A DNA stretch of 58,500 bases from Cristatella mucedo (Eukaryota; Bryozoa; Phylactolaemata; Cristatellidae). This document shows, piece by piece, positions 12,060-23,411 of this stretch; positions within the stretch are counted from its first letter, which is position 1; each line of letters starts with the position of its first letter. A program made the position numbers and the translations under genes. The stretch lies in contig WPIO01000049.1 of NCBI GenBank assembly GCA_009760855.2, forward strand, positions 2,499,001-2,557,500, written 5' to 3'. Under the pieces are notes generated by a model. It did no database searches. It was not told where the DNA came from and worked only from the letters and a program-made list of their open reading frames with translations.

Positions 12060-12372
12060 CATCCTCTTGTTCGAGCTAATCTGTTTGAATTGCTTCCCAA
12101 TAACGCTGGGCATCTTACTACTGACTCAAGTCGTTTGGCACTGCCTCCTACCTAAAGCAAATCCTTTTTTAGAAACCCGCCTTTAGTTCCTTCCAGCCTT
12201 TTCTGGGTTCGTGTGAGAAATTACCTTTGGTGCACTCGTGCCTGCTGACATGTTGTACGCTAGCGGCACTAACTGATTGCAATGCTTCCTTTAAGCGCGT
12301 GCAAAATGCCAAAAATTAAATTTGGTTCAAGTAAAGCACTTTGCAAATAATTATTGTTATCATTATTATTTC
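12060..12372 (+). mobile_element. LINE-X 3' end, decayed
   Basis: The first part reads FELLPNNAGHLTTDSSRLAL, matching the segment ISDLLPNQAKHHTTHFSESS of the main LINE-X copy. The rest follows the LINE-X 3' untranslated region (TGCTGACATG, CACTAACTGATT, CTTCCTTTAAG) and ends in an ATT-rich tract. Many stops and indels. Confidence 0.6.
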
Positions 12373-12774
12373 AAGCACTCGCTATTCTCTATTATATCTA
12401 GCTATTTCTCCTCTTCCTCTTCACCCTTCCTAGAAACTGAGGCTCGCGTCGGTAGGTGGATAGGCTAAAGAACGTGCACGTGACTCGGGCGGATGAATTG
12501 ATCATCGTCGGAGTCGGTGTCCCACGGTCACAATCGTCGCCTGTGGGCGGCGACAATAAATTTTGGTGGACTTCGGGTAATTAATCAAGCAAAGCCGGGC
12601 GAACAGTACAGCTGGATAACAAGATGTCCATAGATAATGGGATAACAGAAAAAGGCAACAGCCAGAGACCAGCAAAAGTGCAAAAGAAAGTAGTGAATCA
12701 CAGCTACAAAAAAAATCCTTCCACACAAGAAAAGGCTGCAACATAAAAGCAGATACACGGCTTTCTAGCTAAGC
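12373..12774. other. Unannotated intron stretch
   Basis: Nothing recognised. Confidence 0.4.
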
Positions 12775-12791
12775 TATATATATATATATAA

Positions 12792-12826
<35 letters not shown>

Positions 12827-12902
12827 TATATGTATATATATATATATACATATAGCTTATATATTTACATACATATGTGCGTATATATATAGAGAGAGAG
12901 AG
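12775..12902. repeat. Imperfect (TA)n plus short (GA)n
   Basis: TATATA runs broken by AAATA, TTATATG and ACATATG steps, ending in seven GA units. Confidence 0.93.
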
Positions 12903-12962
12903 ATATTAAATAGATATATTTGTAAAAAGAAAAGGGAGAGAGCAAAATGACAAGAAGAGAGA

Positions 12963-12965
<3 letters not shown>

Positions 12966-13052
<87 letters not shown>

Positions 13053-13300
13053 GACAGAAGGAGAGAGAGCGATATTTTGCTCTAAAGACTGAGAAAGTGC
13101 GAAAGAGGAGAGGCAGAGAGCGAAGGAGAGAGAGAGAGAGAGAGGGAGGGATAGAGTGGAGAGAGAGAGGGAGAGAGAGGGAGAGAGAGAGAGGGAGAAA
13201 GAGAGAGGGAGAGAGAGAAAGTGAGATTTCGGGATTAAAGATGGAGATAGCGCGAGACAGGACACAGGAGACAGAGAGAAAGACAGAGAGAGACAGACAA
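12966..13300. repeat. (GA)n and purine-rich tract
   Basis: About 42 GA units to 13049, then some 250 bases of GA, GGA, GAAA and GACA on the plus strand. The Arg/Glu-rich frame over it is an artefact. Confidence 0.95.
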
Positions 13301-15362
13301 ACAGGCAGGCCTACAGACAGGGGCAGTACTGAAAGTGCAGAATTGCAGAAAAAGAGGACAGAGGGAAACTATCTGGCTAGCGGCAGCCAAAAATTAGCCA
13401 ATGAGAGGCTCGTAAGTAAAAGGCAAAATGAGCTGACAGTCACCTTCAGGCATAGAGATCGAATAAAAGAAAGATGGCTGTCAGAGATTAACCGGGAAAG
13501 GAGTTGCGAAGGAACTAATTGAAAAGAGCAAGAGAAAAGGGCAGAGAGCGAGTCATGAAAGCAGCCCGTGCAACTATGTGAGAGAGAAAGCGAGATGGCG
13601 GGATATGGAGAGCTGAGAGATGGCGCGATGATAAAAGGAAAGTGAGCGCGAATGAAGCGAGCAGATTGATATCGATGTGGAGAAAAGGGAAGAAAAGATC
13701 AAATAGGGAGCACGCGAGAGATTGAGAGGGCGAGAGAGCGACGGAGAGCTCAAAATCAAGGAGCGGGCGAAAAAGACCAAGCGAGGAAAGGCGATAAGTC
13801 CTCCGAGTATCCATCTTCATCAGCGACTGCTCCAACCAGGGTACGTCAAAGAGTCCGGCTACGTGACCATGTTGCAGTCGGCAGATTTTTTCATCCTTAC
13901 ACGCCTCTATGCATCTCGTGCAAGAATGCACTAATGCACAGAGCAAGGCTGTTTTAAAAACAAGCTTCGGAAGTGCATTGGGGAAAAGCAGTAAAGAAGA
14001 TTCCATGGACGTGCTATGATTGCGAGCCCAAAAGGCACGAGCATAGGTCTCACCATTTCGCAAGTTTTTCTAACGATAATGAGCACACGTTTTAAATGTA
14101 TGTGACTCTGCTGCCAGATGTTTACGAAGGGGTTTAACTAGTCCTGGTTCCATTGAACAAGCCAAAGGAGCGTGTCAGCTATTGCCACCAAAAATGGCCT
14201 CTTCTGCTTTACAGTGACTCAGTGAAGATCAAGGCCTACTTAATTCTGTCCACAACCCTGTCGGCTGGTATGAAGGTTATGACCAATGATCACCTGCAAA
14301 AAACTATTGAATTACCCTCCCCCCATACCTGCTTGCACTTATCCATGACCTAGTTGCCTCAGGACATTCATGCTGGGGTACAAAGTACCATAATATAGCT
14401 AATATATCAATCATGGTTTCGTGACGTATTGACGAAAGTCGCAGATCTAATTTTTTAATTACTCAAGCTTCATCAAGCGCCTAATGCAGCCCACTTACTT
14501 ATTATTATATTTAAGATAGTATATACCGCATCGTGTTTCGTACCTACTGCTGGTGTTGTCAACGTTTTGAGCTCATATAACCTATGCACAAGTTTACGAT
14601 CTTTTTGTCTGGCCATCTTTTCTCGTACATTTACCGTCGAACTACGACCAAAGACAATCGACTTCTTAACAAAAACTCGGCGACACTGTTATGTCCTTAT
14701 TGCCTTGATTCACCGAGTATCGCGTTCCCTGCTTTATTACCTGCACTCTGGCATGTTGTTTACTGTGCCAATTGCGGATAGGATGGCTAAATCATTCATT
14801 CTTAATACCGGCTACTGCGACAAGCATTCCTTTTTTGTAGGTTTTCGAAAGATATGTGCATACCGGGTGCGCTATGCTGCCGGCACAGCGAAGCTATGGC
14901 AACGTTGCTCCCTTGGCAATCGCGGGCTACAGAGGCAATAGTGCCACTCACGACGACTAACACTGTCGCTCTACCAACCGGACTTCTAGACTGACAGCAT
15001 AACGGCAAGGAAGTGTGCCTATTGCTTCAATACTTTCACTCCCCTTTCCGGCACATACAACTGCCCCTTTTAGCATCTACTCATCCTCAGTTGATCGTCA
15101 GAATGGCGGCATGCACTGTAATTCACTGCACGAGTGCGACACGAAGTTTCTGTTTGCACGCGATCATCTTCTGCATAATCTTGCACGCATAAACGCAATG
15201 CCTCCGCAGGGGATGTTCAGCTGGCTCAGTTCAGCCGCGTGAGTAGCGTATCGACAGCATATAAAGCTAAGCAGGTGGAAGCAGCAGCAGCAACAGCAGC
15301 GCGAGCAGTTACAGCAGCAGCCGCGGCAGCAGCTTCAGCAGCCGCGGCAGCAGTGCACCTAC
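13301..15362. other. Intron 1, mainly unannotated
   Basis: Purine-rich on the plus strand to about 13.8 kb, then ordinary sequence. Frames of 119-182 codons occur, but none has domain resemblance or convincing splice sites. A small exon of the minus-strand gene could be missed here, though the exon 1 to exon 2 phases join without one. Confidence 0.4.
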
Positions 15363-15793
15363 CTGCTCCCTCGCGAATGGCCTATCGCAAGAGCCTGAGC
15401 TTCCTTGGCTCGGCTGTTGCCCACCGGTCGAGCGTCTAGCAGACGTCGAGTCAGCGGCGGCGGCGGCGGCAGCGCCGACAGTTGCAGGTGCCGAGCCGCT
15501 GCCGCCAAAGCTCCTTATCACGCTCTGGCTTCCTCCGATAGCGCTTCGTTGTTCAGTAGACGCAGCAGCAGCAGCAGCAGACGCAGCCGCCTTGGCTAAG
15601 CTCTGCCCGACTTTCGCCTTTGAACCGGCGAGATGAGGTGAGGAGGTCACTGCTACCGCCCACGTCGCTGCTGCTCCAGCAGTGGTCGCTGCCTCCGATG
15701 AAGATGCAGCAGCCGCCACCGCCGCCGATCCCTGCCGCTGATCTCTTCTTCTCTTGCTGCCAGACCACCAAAGTGGCATTTTATGCTAAGCTC
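15363..15793 (-). CDS. Exon 1 (start candidate) of a minus-strand Ser/Ala-rich gene
   Basis: The donor GAGCAG|GTAGGT after 15363 is strong and in phase 0, matching exon 2. From the ATG at 15779 to the donor there are 139 codons. The protein begins MPLWWSGSKRRRDQRQGS, then alternates Ala runs (seven to eight) with Ser/Thr/Gly stretches. Two starts are possible. In the first, an acceptor GTCAGTCTTCCAG before 15793 opens the exon, a TAG lies in frame nine bases before the ATG at 15779, and AAAATGC is the start context. In the second, an acceptor TGGTCTGGCAG before 15756 joins in phase to a ten-codon ATG exon at 18219-18188. I prefer the first because its polypyrimidine tract is better. No known domain is visible. 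Confidence 0.55.
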
Positions 15794-15950
15794 CTGGAAG
15801 ACTGACAAGGATAACTATGGCAAGCTGGCGCCGTCACGTACACTTCGCTGCCTCTACCAGTTGGAGAGGCCCGAACGAGCCAGATTGCTTGCTAGAGCAC
15901 CGGTTGAAGTGGAGGATCTCATATTTCCGAATGTGGCCGCGTGCCAGAGC

Positions 15951-15954
<4 letters not shown>

Positions 15955-16023
<69 letters not shown>
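15955..16023. repeat. (GA)n microsatellite
   Basis: About 34 GA units. On the minus strand it is a (CT)n tract 160 bases before the exon 1 acceptor. Confidence 0.97.
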
Positions 16024-16026
<3 letters not shown>

Positions 16027-16349
16027 TAAGAGTGACACTCAGTGCTACGAATCTAAGCAGGGCCAGCACCAGGGGGGCCCTCCCAAGTGGCCTTTAAGGT
16101 GCCTTTGTGAAGGCAATAGGTAACTCGAGGCAAAGCCCATCGCACGCCGGTAGGTGAAGAAGCTCTCAGACAAATTTCCTCCTCCTTTGCATCAGCCGCC
16201 ATTGCATGCACTCATGCGTGCATCTCCAGCTATGACTTCACAAAGCCGTAAGGACCACATCGGTGACAAAGCTGCGAGTTTTCGATAGCTCGTCCAAAGT
16301 GTAAACTATTTCGGCTGTGCATTGTAAAGCCAACATTCTCTATCTCACT
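16024..16349. other. Unannotated stretch
   Basis: Nothing recognised. Confidence 0.4.
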
Positions 16350-16960
16350 CGACAAAGCGAAACTGAGAAGCATAGCTGATTCAGAGGGCAGTCAAGGAAT
16401 AATTGATAAGGATGGAAGCAGTATTGCAGGACCACAGGAAATATGCTCCAGAGTTAGAAGCAGGAAAGTGGGTGAAATAATAGTGGACGTGTCGGACGCC
16501 TCGGTCCTCGGACCTGCAAGTCGAAAGCTTCTGTCGCCAAAGGCAACAGAATGGAGCCACCGAGGGATTTCGTCCGTAGGGCACGAGGACGCTGAAAGTG
16601 GCGCAGCAGTTCGGCTACAAATGAAGAAACCGTGCCATTTGCTTTTGCCCGTGCATTGAGCATCGGAGTAAGAATTAGGCGAATGCAGCGGTTTATCAAC
16701 CGCTTGCCGTTGAAGCTCCTTCAGCAAAAGGAGACACGTGGCTGAATTTCAGGGATTTTTCAACCAACCGAGCAGTCAAATCAGCAGTCACCGGACTAGG
16801 AGACATAAGGAGACATAAGAGATTTTTACTGTAGCCCAGCCAAAACAAAGTTATAGTAGTTCTGTCTAGAAAGATGCATGAAGCTCATCAGATTTATAGC
16901 CAGCCACTGCTGTAGGTAGTCACTAATCTTGAACAAGGTCCGAAGTTGTGTAATAGCTGT
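16350..16960 (-). mobile_element. LINE-Y copy, heavily decayed
   Basis: Minus-strand LINE-Y. The stretch GAGAAGCATAGCTGATTCAG near 16370 matches the 3' coding end seen at 43.5 and 44.4 kb. Next come the VAFGDRSFRLAGPR segment (16500-16560), the AAGGAGACACGTG motif near 16730 and the AGCCCAGCCAAAAC region near 16830, in the same order as in the intact copy. Frameshifts are numerous. Confidence 0.65.
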
Positions 16961-16970
16961 TGACAAGGCC

Positions 16971-17226
16971 TTATTAAAGAAAATCTTCACTTCAAGCAGT
17001 CGTCAAAAAAGAAACCCAAATCGCGAGCATGCAATGCTGCTCTCCGTGCGGCACTGTCAATTAGAGCAGTCCCTTAGTCCAGCCCTGCACCAGAAGTGTT
17101 ATTAAAGAAAATCTTCACTTCAAGCAGTCGTCAAAAAAGAAACCCAAATCGCGAGCATGCAATGCTGCTCTCCGTGCGGCACTGTCAATTAGAGCAGTCC
17201 CTTAGTCCAGCCCTGCACCAGAAGTG
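16971..17226. repeat. Perfect 128-bp tandem duplication
   Basis: Two head-to-tail copies, 16971-17098 and 17099-17226, with no differences that I can see. Each starts TTATTAAAG and ends CAGAAGTG. The unit has no coding or repeat-family resemblance. Identity implies a recent duplication or an assembly artefact. Confidence 0.95.
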
Positions 17227-17247
17227 TCATAATTATTAGCTTGTCTT

Positions 17248-17915
17248 CACTAACCGTCTCGCACTCTCTCTCTCCCTCTCTCTCTCCCCTCTCTCTGTCT
17301 GTCTGTCTGTCTGTCTTTTTGTCTGTCTATATGTCTGTCTCTGTCTCTGTCTCTGTCTCTGTCTGTCTGTCTGTCTCTGTCTCTGTCTCTGTCTCTCTCT
17401 TGAACTATGTTTGTCTTTCTGTCTATCTGGTCTGTCTGTCTCTGTTGGACTGTGCCTGTCCGTCTCTCTCTCTCTCTCTCACGGCAGTCTTCTCCGACCT
17501 TTCTGGCTACCTCCTAACTCTTCTCTGTTCTCTGCAGCTTTCTCAACTCACTCCCCATCGCTCGTCCCCCTCTCTCGCCCCTCTCTCTCCGCTTTTTCTC
17601 TCTCTCTTTCTTCCCCTCCCTCTTTCTCTCTTTCTACTCATCTGCTCTGCTCTGCTCCTTTCTTTTGTGCTCTTTCTACTCGGCTTTTCTGTGCTCACCT
17701 CTCACCCCTCACCTATCACCTCTCAACCCTCACCCCTCACCCATTGCTTCATCCTCCTGGCTTCATGGTCCTTTCCGTCCCCGTCTCAGCCTATCCCATC
17801 TCAACCTAGGTGAATCGAGTCCTGCCCCATTTCCTCTTGTTCGAACGCCACCTGTCTGGGTCTCCAATCCTTTAAATCTGTCTCACCCTATCCTCCCATT
17901 TCGTCTGATCTTCGT

Positions 17916-17965
<50 letters not shown>

Positions 17966-18120
17966 ATTTCTTCTGGTTCCGTTCCGTCCGTTAACCCGTT
18001 CCTCTTATCCCACAGCTCCAATCCTCGACACCTATCCTACCCTGCTCGCTCCTATCCCTCTACTCCGATCTCCCCGCCCCCTCACGCCCATCCCATCTTC
18101 TCCCATTTCTTCATTCTCAT
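17248..18120. repeat. 870-bp polypyrimidine tract
   Basis: Overwhelmingly C and T on the plus strand: (CTGT)n and (CTCTGT)n to about 17480, CT/CCT-rich sequence in the middle, then a clean (CT)n at 17923-17962. Ser/Leu-rich frames over it are artefacts. Confidence 0.93.
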
Positions 18121-18187
18121 TGACACGCGCGCTGGCTCCCCATATTTTCCAGGACTACGCCGCCGCCGACGATGGCGAGATACTCAC

Positions 18188-18540
18188 CTGTTTCCAAGGG
18201 GCACCAGTCCAGATAGCATTCTTGCACAATTCGGCTCGCTGCGAGCTAGCTCCGTCTATCCAGCGGGCCGCAGATGCCGTCAGCTGCCGTCAGCGGGTCT
18301 CTCTCCCTCACTCTGCGGTCGACAGTCTCTGTGGTCTTCGCGAACTTGGTAAGACGCTGCTGCAAGGCAGTGTGCGTGTCCTGTCCCTAATGAGCTCGGG
18401 AGGATGTCGGGTGGCTTCCTGCACCCTGCTGGAAACTCAGCAGCCTGCAGGAAATACTCATTTAGCCTCGTCGCGCGTATCCCCCGCGGGTCGCTGCCGC
18501 TGCGCCAGCAGGCGGTCGGCCCCCGTGCGCTGGCCCGTGA
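18188..18540 (-). other. Possible first exon of the minus-strand gene
   Basis: GGAAACAG|GTGAGTATC at 18188 is one of the best splice donors in the window and points the same way as exons 1-3. The exon upstream of it (5' boundary unknown; 18540 is arbitrary) is GC-rich and has no long minus-strand frame, so it is probably untranslated. A short ATG frame at 18219 (MLSGLVPLGN) runs into the donor in phase 2 and could join a secondary acceptor at 15756. On the plus strand, TTTTCCAG before 18153 after the polypyrimidine tract also resembles an acceptor, so a plus-strand exon cannot be excluded. Confidence 0.35.
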
Positions 18541-19361
18541 ATGGAGTCACACATTCGGGACGCCCGCTTTCAATTACTAGCCAACCGGAGGAAGTCAGCG
18601 AGCTTCTACACAATGCATTCCTTGCAGAGCTCTGCTCAGAAAAGAAGCTCTTATCTGCGTTTCTTTGCAGATGCTATCCCATGCATACAGAACTCCGTGC
18701 CAGCCAGCATCAATTATGACATGACCCGGGGCCGAATCCCGAGGGACTTTATCGAGTGCCAGTTTAATGCGAGCTCGTCGCCGGAAGCGCTCTATCCGGT
18801 GGAATGCCACTCCTCCGCATCCATCCACCCACATCCGGGCGCTCTCGCCCTATTCGCGCGCGCCGCGGCGCTCGAGCACTCCGCCGCGTGCAGGCAGTAC
18901 CCCGGAATCCCCCACGCGCACACTGCCCCGCCCCTACCCCCCCCCCCAAAAAAAACCCGTGGGAGTCGTGTAGAAAATGCCAGAAAGGCGAGCACGCGAC
19001 GTCGCCTCCTTTGACGGGGCACGCGCGTGCCGCCAGAGTGCCGCTCGAGTAAAGGGAAACCGCTCTCTGCTTACCGCGGCCCGAACGGGCGAGTGTGCCT
19101 AGCGCAATGCATTTCCCGGTGGCGGAGGGACCCTTGGGCCACCGGCAAACGAAGACTTGGCGGGCGCTGCGCCGAGCAGTGTGCGAGCGCGGTGAGTCAC
19201 CGCTTCCTGCTGCGAAAATGAGCCGCGCAGGAAATACCGTACGAGCCGCTCTCCCCTGGAGCGAAGGCAGTCGACAAAGGACGATCGAGCGAGCTAAGTA
19301 AGGTTCGAGAACTTATCGCCGCCTCCCGCCCACTCTCTTTCTCCTCTACGTCTGCTCACCG

Positions 19362-19392
<31 letters not shown>

Positions 19393-19929
19393 GTCTCCCT
19401 GCCTCCCGCCCTCACCCACCCAGCTCGCGCTCCAGTTTTCCTTCACTGGGAAGTTTAAGAGCGTGAAACGTGCACTTCGGCGCGTCGCTACAGAAAGCTC
19501 GCTGCCGCCTGCGTCTCATCTTGGCCTTGGACGAGTGCAAGCAGACGCGAAGCACGCCACCACACGCGCACGCCAGAAGAACACTTCCGCCCCCCTCATC
19601 GTACTCTTCCAAGCACACTCGGTTTTTATCTATTCAACGGTACGCACCTATGCGTAACTGCGTACGCACGTCGAGGTTAATAGTTGAGCAGTTGGCCGCC
19701 AGATGGCGGTAGGCGCGCCGTCTGGAAGACTGCCAAAGCGAGATTTAAGTAGCCCGACGGGCGGCAGCTGTGGAGGCGCGACGTCTGCGCGTCCGACACA
19801 ACCGCATCGCTCAGCGACACTGCTAGTATTGCCTCATAGATACAAACTATTTCGTTTCAGTCTTTCGGCAAACTTATTAAGCCGGTGGGCGGGCCGGCAT
19901 CTCGCTGTTTAGACATTTATTCATTTTCA
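18541..19929. other. CpG-rich region with (CT)n
   Basis: CpG dinucleotides are frequent, especially 18740-19300, and several frames are open on both strands, as expected from GC richness. There is a (CT)n at 19361-19386. The inverted motif CCGCCAGATGGCGG (19696-19709) resembles a YY1 or CTCF core. This could be promoter DNA of the minus-strand gene. Confidence 0.4.
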
Positions 19930-20037
19930 CCCACGGGTAAGATGCTCGTCTTTTACGACCAAAGTCACCAGCTCAAGCCCTGCTGCAGGTGTAGAGCACC
20001 TGGATATAGATAAACCTATCCTTAGGCGTTATTCAAG
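19930..20037 (+). mobile_element. Degenerate SINE-X remnant
   Basis: A head-like CACGGGTAAGATGCTCGTC and CACCAGCTCAAGCCCTGC, then a tail resembling GAGCACCTGGATATAGATAA and CCTTAGGCGTTATTCAAGTG. The order and spacing fit SINE-X, but divergence is high. The tail runs straight into the CA microsatellite. Confidence 0.45.
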
Positions 20038-20041
20038 TGTT

Positions 20042-20073
<32 letters not shown>

Positions 20074-20152
20074 ACACACACACATACACACGCACATACA
20101 CACGCACATACACACACACACACACGCACACACACACACACACACACACACC

Positions 20153-20210
<58 letters not shown>

Positions 20211-20211
20211 C
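20042..20211. repeat. (CA)n - (TA)n microsatellite
   Basis: CA units with CGCA and TACA interruptions to about 20190, then ten TA units. Confidence 0.97.
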
Positions 20212-20563
20212 TTTCAGCAATAAACCACATTAATTTTTGAAAGCGAGTGCGTGAGTATGTGAGAAAATCCATGAGCGAGTCTCAGGGTATACATAGGTCA
20301 CCGACGTCAAGCATACGCTATTTCATTTACGATATATTTATGGCACTAATGCCGAGTTTTGGCTGCGACAAGTCTCATGTCAAAACCAGTGGAGGTAATT
20401 TATTAATTTTCCATTGCAGTTACGCCACACATTCTCATGGTTTAAATTGACTTGTGTGTCGAATCGAGATTTTGACCTTCGCGTTACTTAATTACGTATG
20501 TAAACGCTGCGGCGAAGGATTGTCATCTGACTACGACATCATTATCCTTCAGGGAGGAAGCTC

Positions 20564-20605
20564 TTTCGTGCAGCGCCCTTCACCTTTCGTGCAGCGCCCT
20601 TCACC
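20564..20605. repeat. 21-bp tandem duplication
   Basis: TTTCGTGCAGCGCCCTTCAC occurs twice with a period of 21 bp (starts at 20564 and 20585). Confidence 0.92.
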
Positions 20606-21480
20606 TCGCACGCGGCCGCTGCTTTCGAGCTTTCGCTGATGACGCTTTAGAGCGAGCGGCGGCGATCAATTCGGGCGCGCGGCGCGGCCGAAGGCGTCGG
20701 AGCTCTCCGGGGCTGCCAGCGCACTGGAGAGTGCTCCACACTGCGCTGGCGCCGTCCGACGTCTCGTGCGCTCACTGCCGGCGTCCTTGCTCGAACTGCG
20801 TCCGAGAGCTCTCGGCCGTGAATCTCACGCTCCCTGAGCGAGGCGAACGGCTCGAAGCTTGGCTCAGCCAGTCGCGGCCGCCGCCATGCGCTCCATAAGA
20901 AACCCGAAGCGGTAGCGGCAGGCCCGCGGCGGTAGCGATGGTGCTGGGACGAGCGCTGGGCTGCGCGCGCCGCGTGCTCATTCGTCGTGCGACGACGACG
21001 ACGCGCGGCTGCGACCTCTGCAGCGTACCCTCGGAGCCGCGAGCGAGCAGCGGCTGTGTCGAGGGTCCGAGTCTCGTCCAGTCGACTCCGATCGAGACCG
21101 GCCGCCGGACTGAGCTTAGCCGTCGCAGCTATCCGTGCGAGCGGCTAAGCGAGCTTCTCGCTATCGCGGCTATCGAGCTATCGCAGCCATGCCAGCAGCC
21201 AAGTGCCTCGATATCGCGGCTAGGATCTGGCATGGCTTTGCAGTAGACCGTCGTCGCGATTCGAATGTCCTAGCTCTGGTAGTGCATGAGCGGCACCTCG
21301 GATGGACTCCGCGGACTCATCGGTGTGGTTCGGCATACAGAACGCTGGTCCAGAACAACGCCAACGGTTTATTGCACAAGGCGCGGAGCAGCAAGACGCA
21401 CGACTGCCTTCGCCCCCCTTCTCTCACTCGAGTCTCTCCTCCTCCACTCCTCTGGTTGACCCCGATGATTCATCGACGAC
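20606..21480. other. CpG island-like block
   Basis: GC-rich with dense CpG and many CGCG and GCGC steps. A plus-strand frame starts at 20938 in a strong context (GTAGCGATGG) and runs 102 codons, rich in Arg, Ser and Leu, with no recognised motif. I cannot tell whether it is a true first exon or an open frame by composition. It holds a hairpin at 20715-20750. Confidence 0.45.
20715..20750. repeat. Two-tier GC hairpin
   Basis: The outer arms GCCAGCGCA (20715-20723) and TGCGCTGGC (20742-20750) are perfectly complementary. Inside, TGGAG (20725-20729) pairs with CTCCA (20734-20738) around an AGTG loop, leaving only a small asymmetric bulge. Confidence 0.85.
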
Positions 21481-22267
21481 CACAACCGTGCAGTGGCCGA
21501 CGCTAAGGGTGAATCCACCATCTGGCCACCAGCGGTTACCCGCCTGTGTCCGTGCCACATCACAGGCTCATCAGAGGAGCCGGCATACACTTAAACTACA
21601 ATCGGTGCACGAAATCGCATTCACCAGCCCGCCACAACTCGGCATCTGCTTCGGCGAGTGACTGTCCTCGACATTGTGGCTTATTGGGGATCGCGTTAAA
21701 ACCGTTTCAATTTCGCCGACTCCGTATATTGGCTGTAAGCTTTGAGAAAGAAGGACTGTCGTTTTCTGAATAATTGCCAAATTATTTTAGCTTGCACGTA
21801 GCACTATCATGGAAGATCGTTGGACCGGAACCAGCCAGAGGCGATCCTTTGCACGGTCACGCGCTCATCCAGCCCTGCCTGCTCTCTGTAGAGCAGGCGG
21901 GCTCCCCTCCTCCTTCTCCTCCGCGGTAGAGAGCTCTCTCTTCCCCCTCCTCCGCTGTTTGGAGAGCTCTTTCCTACGCGGTGCTCCTCACCTCTGCCAG
22001 TCGCTGGACCTATCGAGCAATCGATCTCCTGTAAAAACGCATGATAGTGTAAACGCTCCCAAGTGCTGCGAAGCTCGGCAGAACCTTCGAAGTAAAGTTA
22101 AGTAAGTCCCCATCCAGCACTCCTCTGCATGCTCGGTGGATGCAGACTGGCTTTGCGTGACTCAGATAGCATCTAAACCTAGGCGCAGTGGTGCGACTTC
22201 CATCTATGTCAAACTATGAGCATACCCGCCGACTTTGAAATGGAGACCGCTTACACATTATTAGCTG
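21481..22267. other. Unannotated stretch
   Basis: No recognised gene or repeat. A pyrimidine-rich patch lies at 21900-21960. Confidence 0.4.
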
Positions 22268-22410
22268 AGTCAACAGCCTCATTTGCTGCAGAAGAACTTT
22301 CACGGCTTTCATCAACACTAGCAGTTGGCAGTAAAGGATTGCCACTGCAGGATTAGAACGCACAACCCGGGTCGTGGAGAGGGAGCACACTAGCTCTCGG
22401 GCTGTCACGG
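22268..22410 (-). mobile_element. SINE-Z copy
   Basis: Reverse-oriented tRNA-like SINE. Read on the minus strand it has a tRNA-like head (CCCGGGTTGTGCGTTCTAATC in the B-box position, slightly decayed), then CAGTGGCAATCC, then the family body with GATGAAAGCCGTGAAAGTTC and AATGAGGCTGTTGACTCAGC, matching the copies at 33.0 and 36.0 kb. Confidence 0.7.
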
Positions 22411-23411
22411 ACCAGTAATGGCTAGCTGCAGACCACCAATAACGTAGCCCGAATAAGCCGATTATGATTCTAATGTGCAGGTCTTCAGTTCAAGGTCGGT
22501 GACTTAGCTCTCAGTTTAAAATCGCTGGACATTGCGGTACATATACATGCATTTCAAGTACTCATAATTTGCGAACCGCTAATTTAATTTTTTCGGTAGC
22601 CACAGACAAAGGCTAATTAGCTCCTGCCTGCGTTGCAGCACAAACGGCGAGCATAGCGACGGAATGACTAACGCAATATGAAGTCGTTACAAAGACAATT
22701 TGATCTTACTTGTTGCTGTGTGATGTTCGAGGATCGAGCTGCTATATCTGTGTGCGATTCTTGAGCTTTAAACGTTCGATAGGTTCGCTTAGCTGTACGA
22801 ACCGAATTGCCAAGGATGGGTTTGCAGCCGTTGCAACTAACGGTGAAGCAAAAAGTGATAGTATGAGGTGATTAAAGGTGAGGTTATCCGTAACTGAATA
22901 GAGACGCTATTTGGTACGTACAAGCACCGATTATCAATTTCGGATACTATAATAGGCCTCTGCGAGCGCTGCCGCAGGTATCGTGTATAATAGCAGCATA
23001 AACATTGAATAGCATTATTGGTGATTAAAGGGTGAACAAATGCTGATTTTGTCGAACAGTAAGCAGGTAGCAAACAAACACGAGCTAGTAATCATGAGCT
23101 CAATGCTAGGTAATACATCCTTAACGTGAATCTATGACACAAATGCCGCCAGAGGGGATAGCGTGAGCATGCACTTTCGCTCTGCGAGGGGAGGCCGCCG
23201 TTGGTTTTGATAGCTCTGTGATTAGATAAGAAGTGAATGAATAATCTCATCTGGAATGTCAGAGGAAACTGTAGATATCAGTAGACCCTAGCTGCTATCG
23301 CCAATGATCAATCGATTCACTTGCAATGCTGGACATTCAAAGTTTGTGTCATGCTTTATTTCTGTGTCTCGATTAAATGTTGACCGAGTGGATGTCTCGC
23401 TCGAGCATGTG
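22411..23411. other. Unannotated stretch
   Basis: About 1 kb of AT-leaning sequence with nothing recognised. Confidence 0.4.

Noticed and set aside
17248-17994. Ser/Leu-rich membrane-like proteins
   Set aside because: The frames only reflect CT and CTGT repeats; hydrophobicity is a by-product of Leu and Ser codons.
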